From positions 1-10,601 of the forward strand of contig JAEKLU010000242.1 of the NCBI GenBank assembly GCA_019509685.1: a DNA stretch of 10,601 bases, in the 5' to 3' direction. Shown piece by piece: positions 5,025 through 10,601 of the stretch; the stretch's first letter is position 1; every line of letters begins with the position of its first letter. The notes beneath the pieces are model-generated. The model did no database searches. It saw nothing but the letters and a program-made list of their open reading frames with translations, and was not told the origin of the DNA. Origin of the DNA: Mesorhizobium sp. (GTDB taxonomy: Bacteria; Pseudomonadota; Alphaproteobacteria; Rhizobiales; Rhizobiaceae). Both the position numbers and the translations under genes were made by a program.

Positions 5025-7472
5025 ATGAGGACCATTGTCAAAGCCGCTGCGTTTGCCTTGACGTTCTCGTTGGCAGGCTGGCTCCCGACACCAGCGCGGG
5101 CATTGGGAGACACCGAGGCCAAGAACTGTGCGGCTGCCATTGCCGGCTCGGTCACCGCCAGCCAGATTTCTCTTGTCTGTGGCATTTCGCAGGAAACCCT
5201 GCAGGCGATCGTCGCCGAATTCGCGAAGGCCAGGGAGGCTTATCAGGATACAAACGATACGCTTCGGGAAGTGGCTGACGAACGCAGGCAAACCGTCGAG
5301 ACTCTGCGGCAAACGCTTGATCTGACGAATGGGCAGATACGGGCGGCTTTCGAAATCCTGGGCGAGAAAGATATCAGTTCCGAGCAACTTGCAACGAAGC
5401 TGGTCGAGATCGCCACAAGATTCAAGGATCTGCAGTCGATAGCCGCAGCGCAACCGGGCGACACCCCGGAAGTAACCTCGCTCAAGGCCCAGGCCGAGAC
5501 GGCGACCAAAGCCGGCAACCTCGACAAGGCGGACACTCTGCTTGCCGATATCGATGCCAAGCAGGCCGAAGCCCAGGACAAGCTTGCTGTTAACCGCGCC
5601 GCCACGCTTGCCAGCCGGGGCGATCTGGCGCTTGGGCGCCTGCGCTACGCCGAGGCGGCGAAGCACTTCGTGGATGCGGCGGCCATGATTCCAGCGGGCG
5701 ACGCTTACTCAAAACAGCACCGTGACTATCTCAGGCGGGAGGCGTCAGCCTGGTCCGGCCAGGGGGGGCAATCCGGAGATATCGCAGCGCTCGAAACGGC
5801 AGTCGCACGACATCGGCACCTTCTCGACCTGACTCCAAGGTCAGAGTCACCGCTCGACTGGGCTGCCGCTCAGAACGATCTCGGGGTGGCGCTTTTCGCT
5901 CTCGGCGAGCAAGAGAGCGGCACGGCGCATTTCGGAGGCGCGGTCGTTGCTTTCCGGGCGGCGCTGGAAGAACGGACCCGCGAACGAGCTCGGCTCGACT
6001 GGGCACTGACGCAGGGCAATCTCGCCGCCGTATTGTGGGCGATCGGCGAACGTGAGGCCGGTACGGCCCACCTGGAGGAAGCAGTGGCCGCCGACAGGGC
6101 GGCATTGGAGGTGCAGACTCGTGATGAGACGCCGATTAATTGGGCGCAGTCCCAGAACAATCTCGCTGTTGCGTTGCGGAGCCTTGGCGTACGCGAAAGC
6201 GGTACGGCAAGCCTGGAACAGTCAGTCGCTGCCTCCCAGGCAGCGCTGCAGGAAACGACACGCGAGCGAGCGCCGCTCGACTGGGCGGGGGCCGAGTACA
6301 ATCTTGGGCTCACCCTCTGGGTGCTAGGTGACCGTGAAAACGATCCGGTTCGTCTGAAGGGCGCGGTAACGGCTCTCAATGCGGTGTTGGAGGAATGGAC
6401 TCGTGAACGATTGCCGATCCGCTGGGGCGTGGCGCAAAGCGGTCTCGGCAATGCGCTCTGGGGCCTTGGCAAGGCCAGCGGTGACCCGGCAAGTCTTGAG
6501 GCTGCAGTCATGGCATACCGTGCGGCGCTGCAGGAATTGACTAGGGAGCGGGCGCCGTTCGACTGGGCGACGACACAGAACAATCTGGGCAGCGTGCTTG
6601 TGTCGCTCAGCGATGACGAAAGGGGCACGACGCGGCTCGACGAGGCGATCGCGGCCTTCAACGCATCGCTCGATGGCTGGACCCGTGAGCGCGAACCGCT
6701 GCGGTGGGCGATGGCTAGGTATAATACTGCCCTCGCGCTGACGATCCTCAGCGACCGCCAGAACAACATGGCGCGAGTCGAGGAGGCGATCGCGATTTAC
6801 CATGGGGTTCTGGAGGAGTGGACCCGTGAGCGCGTGCCCCTGGATTGGGCTCGGGCCCAAATGGGTCTCGGCCAGGCGCTGGCCCTTCTTGGCGCGAGGG
6901 AGAAAGGGACAGCCCATCTGGAAGAAGCGGCCGCGGCCTACCGTGCCGCGCTTGAGGAGCAGACCAGGGAGCGGGCGCCATTCGACTGGGCAATGACACA
7001 AAGGGGGCTCGCCGAGGCGCTCTGGATGATGGCAAAGCGGACGGAGAGGCCGGAAAGTCTCGGGCACGTCCGGGCGGCGATCGCATCGTGGCGGAACACC
7101 CAATTGGTCCTTACCCGCGAGCAGCAACCGAAACTATGGGCAAACGTCCAGAACTCGGTTGGCTGGTCCCTGGTTGTGACGGGCGAACGGGAAAACGACG
7201 TCGCGCTTTTTGCCGAAGCGATCCCTATCCTGCGTCAAGCGCTCGCGGTTCAGCTCAAGCTGCAGGTCGGCGTGGATGCGGCCTACACCTCGGACAGCCT
7301 ATGCCGGGCGCTGCTCGACCTGGGCAGTCGAGACCGGAATCGTTCTCTGTTGCTGGAGGCCAAGCAGCTTTGCGAGGACTCCATCAACCCAAGGAAGACC
7401 GCCGGGACTGACACGACTGGGACAACTGCCAATCTGGCCATGATAGCCGCCGCGCTCAAACCCCTGCGCTGA
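5025..7472 (+). CDS. Secreted TPR-like repeat protein (815 residues), unknown function
   Basis: The protein starts with a Sec signal peptide: MRTIVK, a hydrophobic core to about residue 20, and a probable cleavage after PTPARA (residue 26). The mature N-terminus has two cysteines (35 and 52) that could form a disulfide. Residues 56-105 are a charged helical, possibly coiled-coil stretch, followed by LGEKDISSEQLATKLVEIA (112-130) and helices with TPR character (150-245). Residues 276-748 are ten tandem units, nearly all exactly 47 residues (unit 9 has 50), each reading roughly P-x-D-W-A...NLG.AL..LG.RE.GT..LEEAV.A..AALEE.TRER. A final 67-residue part has two more cysteines (760, 784). Such arrays are binding scaffolds and no catalytic domain is visible. 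Location is probably periplasmic or extracellular. The gene follows the two-TM gene by 9 bases with only a weak AGAG ribosome binding site, which suggests coupling. Partner and process are unknown; families of this kind recur in Rhizobiales. Confidence 0.88.
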   Translation: MRTIVKAAAFALTFSLAGWLPTPARALGDTEAKNCAAAIAGSVTASQISLVCGISQETLQAIVAEFAKAREAYQDTNDTLREVADERRQTVETLRQTLDLTNGQIRAAFEILGEKDISSEQLATKLVEIATRFKDLQSIAAAQPGDTPEVTSLKAQAETATKAGNLDKADTLLADIDAKQAEAQDKLAVNRAATLASRGDLALGRLRYAEAAKHFVDAAAMIPAGDAYSKQHRDYLRREASAWSGQGGQSGDIAALETAVARHRHLLDLTPRSESPLDWAAAQNDLGVALFALGEQESGTAHFGGAVVAFRAALEERTRERARLDWALTQGNLAAVLWAIGEREAGTAHLEEAVAADRAALEVQTRDETPINWAQSQNNLAVALRSLGVRESGTASLEQSVAASQAALQETTRERAPLDWAGAEYNLGLTLWVLGDRENDPVRLKGAVTALNAVLEEWTRERLPIRWGVAQSGLGNALWGLGKASGDPASLEAAVMAYRAALQELTRERAPFDWATTQNNLGSVLVSLSDDERGTTRLDEAIAAFNASLDGWTREREPLRWAMARYNTALALTILSDRQNNMARVEEAIAIYHGVLEEWTRERVPLDWARAQMGLGQALALLGAREKGTAHLEEAAAAYRAALEEQTRERAPFDWAMTQRGLAEALWMMAKRTERPESLGHVRAAIASWRNTQLVLTREQQPKLWANVQNSVGWSLVVTGERENDVALFAEAIPILRQALAVQLKLQVGVDAAYTSDSLCRALLDLGSRDRNRSLLLEAKQLCEDSINPRKTAGTDTTGTTANLAMIAAALKPLR
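5850..7268 (+). repeat. Ten tandem ~141-base units encoding 47-residue TPR-like repeats
   Basis: Ten in-frame units run through the secreted protein gene. Nine are 141 bases long and one is 150 bases. Each begins with a codon block for P-x-D/R-W-A and ends with codons for T-R-E-R-x. Tryptophan at unit position 4 is present in all ten, and the LG/GE turn and the 'TRER' end are kept in most. DNA copies have diverged considerably, so the array is old or under protein-level selection rather than a recent expansion. The 47-residue period is longer than the classical 34-residue TPR, as in enlarged TPR/Sel1-like solenoids. Confidence 0.85.
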
Positions 7473-7500
7473 GCCACGCGCCATAGGCGCAAATCGGGCA

Positions 7501-7518
7501 CCGCGGCCTCAGCCGCGG
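7501..7518. terminator. GC-rich hairpin between convergent genes, possible bidirectional terminator
   Basis: CCGCGGC (7501-7507) pairs with GCCGCGG (7512-7518) around the loop CTCA: a perfect 7-base stem in the 70-base gap between the TPR gene and xylA, which converge here. A weaker 5-base stem, GCGCC-ATA-GGCGC, lies at 7478-7490. There is no T-tract on either strand, so this is not a classical intrinsic terminator. Its role is inferred from position. Confidence 0.35.
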
Positions 7519-7542
7519 CGCTTCCAGCCCTGTTCTGCGGCA

Positions 7543-8868
7543 TCACACATAGCGGTTGACGATATTCTCCAAGAGCTCCTGCCGGCCGGAGCGCGGCTGC
7601 GGCTCGATCTTCTTCTTCACCACGCGTTCGGCGATCTCCTCCAGCGTGCGCTTGCCGGAAAGCATCGCCTTGCCTTCGGCCGTGTTCCAGCCGGCATAGC
7701 GCTCGGCGAGCGGGCCGGACAACGCCTTGTCCTCGACCATCTTCGCCGCCGCCTTGAGGCCGCGCGCGCAAGAATCCATGCCGCCGATATGGCCGATCAA
7801 AAGGTCCTCAGGGTCGAGCGACTGGCGCCTGAGCTTGGCGTCGAAATTGGTGCCGCCGGTCTTGAAGCCGCCGGCCTGCAGCACCTGGTAATAGGCCAAA
7901 GCCATTTCCGGCACATTGTTGGGGAACTGGTCGGTGTCCCAGCCGGACTGATAGTCGTTGCGGTTCATATCGATCGACCCGAAGACGCCCAAGGCATTGG
8001 CCAGCGCCAGTTCGTGCTCGAAGGAGTGGCCGGCCAGGATGGCGTGGCCCTGCTCGATGTTGAGTTTTACTTCCTTCTCCAGCCCGAAGCGCTTGAGGAA
8101 GCCGTAGACGGTCGCGACATCGTAGTCGTACTGGTGCTTGGTCGGCTCCTGCGGCTTCGGCTCGATCAGGATCGTGCCCTTGAAGCCTATTCTGTGCTTG
8201 TAGTCGACGACGAGGTTGAGGAAGCGGCCGGCCTGTTCCTGCTCACGGCCAAGGTCGGTGTTGAGCAGTGTCTCATAGCCCTCGCGCCCGCCCCACAGCA
8301 CATAATTCTCGCCCTTCAGCCGCTTGGTGACATCGATGCAGCTCTTCACCGTCGCCGCCGCATAAGCGAACACGTCCGGATCGGGATTGGTGGCCGCGCC
8401 GGACATGAAGCGGCGATTGGAGAAGAGGTTCGCCGTGCCCCAAAGCAGCTTGACGCCGGTCTCTCTCATCTTGGTGGCAAAGTAGTCGGCGATCTCGTCG
8501 AGACGCGCAGCACTTTCGGAGAAATCCCTGCCCTCCGGGCGAACATCGGCATCGTGGAAGCAGAAATAAGGCGCGCCGAGCAGCGAGAACATCTCGAAGG
8601 CGACGTCGGCTTTCAGCTTCGCCAGTTCCATCGTGTCGACGCCGCCCGGCTTGGCGAACCAGGGCCGGTCGAAGGTCTGGCCGCCGAACGGGTCGCCGCC
8701 CGGCCAGGCGAAGGAATGCCAATAGGCGACGGCGAAGCGCAGATGGTCTTCGAGCCGCTTGCCGGCGACGACCTCGTCGGGGTTGTAGTGGCGGTAGGCC
8801 AGCGGATTGGTCGAATCCGGCCCTTCATATTTGATCTTCTTGATGTCGCCGAAAAATCCGCTGCTCAT
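7543..8868 (-). CDS. xylA: Xylose isomerase (class II)
   Basis: This 441-residue cytoplasmic TIM-barrel enzyme converts D-xylose to D-xylulose. All catalytic and metal sites are visible: [10 protein letters not shown] at 52-61, [10 protein letters not shown] at 104-113 with the proton-relay His105 and Asp108, [17 protein letters not shown] with Glu236 and Lys238, NIEQGHA with Glu272 and His275, GSIDMNRND with Asp300, WDTDQFP with Asp311 and Asp313, and TNFDAKLRR with Asp343. The length and the N-terminal extension before residue 50 are those of the class II (Escherichia coli-type) enzymes. GGAAGGA lies 4 bases upstream of the ATG at 8868. The gene follows xylB in transcription direction but is separated from it by a gene on the other strand and a palindromic element, so it probably has its own promoter in 8869-8974. 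No xylose regulator or transporter lies inside the window. Confidence 0.97.
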   Translation of the reverse strand: MSSGFFGDIKKIKYEGPDSTNPLAYRHYNPDEVVAGKRLEDHLRFAVAYWHSFAWPGGDPFGGQTFDRPWFAKPGGVDTMELAKLKADVAFEMFSLLGAPYFCFHDADVRPEGRDFSESAARLDEIADYFATKMRETGVKLLWGTANLFSNRRFMSGAATNPDPDVFAYAAATVKSCIDVTKRLKGENYVLWGGREGYETLLNTDLGREQEQAGRFLNLVVDYKHRIGFKGTILIEPKPQEPTKHQYDYDVATVYGFLKRFGLEKEVKLNIEQGHAILAGHSFEHELALANALGVFGSIDMNRNDYQSGWDTDQFPNNVPEMALAYYQVLQAGGFKTGGTNFDAKLRRQSLDPEDLLIGHIGGMDSCARGLKAAAKMVEDKALSGPLAERYAGWNTAEGKAMLSGKRTLEEIAERVVKKKIEPQPRSGRQELLENIVNRYV

Positions 8869-8974
8869 GGTTTCCTTCCTCTCACTCGGCCCGATTACCT
8901 CAGGCGTAATTGGTTTGGCTCTTTCGTCGGGCGAAAAGGGTCATGTCGAAACGATCCAACGAAGGATGAAAGAA
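8869..8974. promoter_or_regulatory. Divergent control region of xylA and the SnoaL-like gene
   Basis: These 106 bases lie between the divergent starts of xylA and the SnoaL-like gene. Two inverted repeats stand out: ATTAC-N7-GTAAT at 8894-8910 and TTTCG-N5-CGAAA at 8922-8936. Either could be an operator for a xylose-responsive repressor such as a ROK or LacI-family protein, but no regulator gene is adjacent. I found no pair of hexamers good enough to call a promoter. Confidence 0.38.
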
Positions 8975-9337
8975 ATGACCGACCTCAACACGATCGCCCG
9001 CAACTACATCACCGCCTGGAACGAGAGCGATGCGACGAAGCGCAAGGCGCTGCTCGACGCAGCTTTCACCCGCGATGCCAGCTACCGCGACCCGGTCATG
9101 CAGGGCGATGGGCACGAAGGCATCGCGGCACTCATCGACGGTGTGCAGCAGCGCTTTGCCGGCTTCCGTTTCGCGCTGAAGGGCACGCCGGACGGGTTTG
9201 GCGACAGCATCCGCTTCTCGTGGGCCCTCGGGCCGGAAGGCACAGGATCCTTCATCGAAGGCACCGACATCGGCGTCATCGAAAACGGCCGCCTGAAGAG
9301 CGTTACCGGCTTCTTCGACAAAGTGCCGGCGCAGTGA
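8975..9337 (+). CDS. SnoaL/NTF2-like small protein
   Basis: The protein has 120 residues with the composition and spacing of the NTF2-like superfamily (SnoaL-like). An N-terminal helix IARNYITAWNESD is followed by AFTRDASYRDP (31-40), a loop, then curved beta-sheet strands (FRFALKG, DSIRFSWALGP, GSFIEGTDIGVIENGRLKSVTGFFD). The 'A-W-N-...-D-A-x-Y-x-D-P' pattern and the ending 'D-x-x-x-x-E-N-G-R-L-K-x-V-x-G-F' are typical. Members bind or isomerise small hydrophobic or polar ligands, so a specific function cannot be given. The second of two close ATGs (8975 rather than 8966) is preferred because AAGGA lies 8 bases before it; the earlier ATG abuts that site. The gene is divergent from xylA and converges on xylB, so it interrupts the xyl pair on the opposite strand. 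Confidence 0.8.
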   Translation: MTDLNTIARNYITAWNESDATKRKALLDAAFTRDASYRDPVMQGDGHEGIAALIDGVQQRFAGFRFALKGTPDGFGDSIRFSWALGPEGTGSFIEGTDIGVIENGRLKSVTGFFDKVPAQ

Positions 9338-9360
9338 GGCATTGTTGGTAAAGTAGGTGC

Positions 9361-9526
9361 GAGGCCCCCCTCTCTGTCCTGCCGGACATCTCCCCCTCAA
9401 GGGGGGAGATTGGATGTCGCGTCGGCTTTCGCCAATCTCCAGCGTTGCAGGAATGAGCGGGGCGTCCCAACTGCCAATCTCCCCCCTTGAGGGGGAGATG
9501 CCCGGCAGGGCAGAGAGGGGGGCTTC
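9361..9526. repeat. Long palindromic intergenic repeat (53-base arms)
   Basis: The left arm 9361-9413 and right arm 9474-9526 are inverted copies of 53 bases with only three mismatches, around a 60-base centre. Each arm contains its own nested hairpin, ATCTCCCCC facing GGGGGAGAT with a short loop. The arms carry the CCCCCCTCTCTG...CTGCCGG...ATCTCCCCCTCAAGG pattern that I associate with dispersed intergenic repeats of Mesorhizobium and related Rhizobiales; that link is from memory. It sits exactly between the convergent ends of the SnoaL-like gene and xylB (stops at 9337 and 9535). It would fold as RNA from either side and may terminate both transcripts or stabilise their 3' ends. No transposase is encoded, so if mobile it is non-autonomous. 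Confidence 0.85.
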
Positions 9527-9534
9527 GCGCAAAC

Positions 9535-10601
9535 TCACGCCGTTACGGCCCTGATCGCCGGATAGAGCGAACAATAGCGTTGATAGGCGTCCGCATACGC
9601 CCCGCCCAGCCCTGCGTCCGGCTCAACCGTCGCCTCCGTCCTCGGCGCCGTGCACACGCGCAGCGGATCCGCACCCGTCGCCGCAATCAATCCAAGCCGG
9701 GCCGCCCCAAACGCCGCGCCAAAATCGCCGTCGGCGGGGATGTCGACCGGCACCTGCAGCGCGGTGGCGATCGCCTTCAGCCAGTAGCGCGAGCGCGAGC
9801 CGCCGCCGATCGCGGTGACGCGGGTCAGTGTCGTGCCGGCTTTTTTCAGCGCCTCGAGGCTGTCGCGGAAGGCGAAGGCAACGCCTTCGAGCACGGCCTG
9901 TGTCAGCACGGCGCGGCTCGATTCATGCGCGAGACCGGTGAACGAGCCGCGAATGGCGGAATCATTGTGCGGCGTGCGCTCGCCCGACAGATAGGGCAGG
10001 AAGCTGACGCCTGTCGGCGCCTTGAGCGTGTCGCCAAGCTCGCTGGTCAGGTCGCCGGCGCTCTTGCCGGTGATCTCCGACAGCCAGTTGAGGGAATCGG
10101 TCGCCGACAGGATGACGCCCATCTGGTGCCAGGTCGCTGGCAGCGCGTGGCAGAATGTGTGCACCGCGCTTTCGGGATTGGGCAGGTAGGACGCATTAGC
10201 GGCAAACAGCACGCCAGACGTGCCGAGCGAAACGAAAGCGTGGCCGGCGCCGACCGTGCCCATGCCGCAGGCCGAGGCGGCATTGTCACCGGCACCGCCG
10301 GCAATCGGGATGCCGGCCGCGATGCCCCATTTCGATGCCAGCTCGCCGCGCAAGCCACCGGCCTTCGCCGTGCCCTCGACCAGCGACGGCATATGTTTTT
10401 CGTCGAGCGACGTCGCCGCGAGCAACTCGGCAGACCAGCGACGCTGGCCGACATCGAGCCACGAGGTGCCGGCCGAATCCGACATTTCCGAAATATGCTC
10501 GCCGGTCAGCCACAGCCGCAGATAGTCCTTGGGCAAAAGCACCTTGGCCACCTTGGCGAAGATGGCGGGTTCGTTGTTCTTCACCCAGGCAAGCTTCGGC
10601 G
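9535..10601 (-). CDS. xylB: Xylulokinase, N-terminus missing at the window edge
   Basis: FGGY-family sugar kinase that phosphorylates D-xylulose to D-xylulose 5-phosphate, the step after xylose isomerase. About 355 C-terminal residues of the usual ~485 are present. The frame is open to the right edge and reads PKLAWVKNNEPAIF, typical xylulokinase sequence, so the GTG near 10584 is internal rather than a start. Markers in order: SDSAGTSWLDVGQRRWS (sugar-domain loop), GGAGDNAASACGMG with the expected catalytic Asp, SLGTSGVLF (phosphate-binding turn), LPYLSGERTPHND, and GGGSRSRYWLKAIATALQVP, the adenosine-binding signature. The stop at 9535 lies 8 bases beyond the palindromic repeat. xylB and xylA share a strand but are 666 bases apart with an opposing gene between them, so one transcript covering both would have to read through the repeat. 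Confidence 0.95.
   Translation of the reverse strand, partial: PKLAWVKNNEPAIFAKVAKVLLPKDYLRLWLTGEHISEMSDSAGTSWLDVGQRRWSAELLAATSLDEKHMPSLVEGTAKAGGLRGELASKWGIAAGIPIAGGAGDNAASACGMGTVGAGHAFVSLGTSGVLFAANASYLPNPESAVHTFCHALPATWHQMGVILSATDSLNWLSEITGKSAGDLTSELGDTLKAPTGVSFLPYLSGERTPHNDSAIRGSFTGLAHESSRAVLTQAVLEGVAFAFRDSLEALKKAGTTLTRVTAIGGGSRSRYWLKAIATALQVPVDIPADGDFGAAFGAARLGLIAATGADPLRVCTAPRTEATVEPDAGLGGAYADAYQRYCSLYPAIRAVTA

Noticed and set aside
4899..5666. Minus-strand frames opposite the start of the TPR gene and inside its repeats
   Set aside because: They mirror the repeat codons and have no independent support; the plus strand has a signal peptide and regular repeats.
5850..7268. Possible CRISPR or noncoding tandem array
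   Set aside because: The 141-base period is in frame throughout, copies are diverged at DNA level and conserved as protein, and there are no short identical repeats with spacers.
10582..10584. GTG as the start of xylulokinase
   Set aside because: The frame continues upstream with family-typical residues (PKLAW), and a start here would remove the essential N-terminal kinase lobe.

Overview
The window looks like chromosomal DNA of a high-GC alphaproteobacterium, most likely a Mesorhizobium-type member of the Rhizobiales. This is an inference from the gene content (carnitine catabolism next to xylose catabolism), the compact operons, the protein families, and a long palindromic intergenic repeat of the kind common in that group. 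I used no database search.

Region 1 (1-3902) is a carnitine-degradation locus. On the minus strand, in transcription order, it holds a BKACE-type 3-dehydrocarnitine cleavage enzyme, an HD-domain protein with the metal-ligand layout of PhnZ/TmpB-like oxygenases, L-carnitine dehydrogenase, and the first 51 codons of an acyl-CoA dehydrogenase that leaves the window. The spacings are 10, 2 and 4 bases, so this is one operon. A GlxA/CdhR-like AraC-family regulator is divergently transcribed across a 79-base control region. The expected flow is L-carnitine to 3-dehydrocarnitine, then with acetyl-CoA to betainyl-CoA plus acetoacetate, and on to glycine betaine. The acyl-CoA dehydrogenase probably feeds gamma-butyrobetaine or crotonobetaine into the same route. 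No thioesterase for betainyl-CoA is visible in the window.

Region 2 (3899-4694) holds a small 62-residue protein that converges on the regulator, with a recognisable promoter and ribosome binding site. Beyond it, in otherwise gene-poor sequence, lies the stranded C-terminus of a GNAT acetyltransferase. This points to an old insertion or deletion junction.

Region 3 (4695-7472) is a two-gene operon of unknown function on the plus strand. It encodes a 106-residue protein with two membrane segments, whose charge pattern puts both ends outside the cytoplasm, and an 815-residue secreted protein with ten tandem 47-residue TPR-like units. It is the least explained part of the window.

Region 4 (7543-10601) is a xylose locus on the minus strand: xylulokinase (xylB, missing its N-terminus at the window edge) and class II xylose isomerase (xylA). 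A small SnoaL/NTF2-like gene lies between them on the opposite strand. A 166-base inverted-repeat element separates the convergent SnoaL-like gene and xylB.
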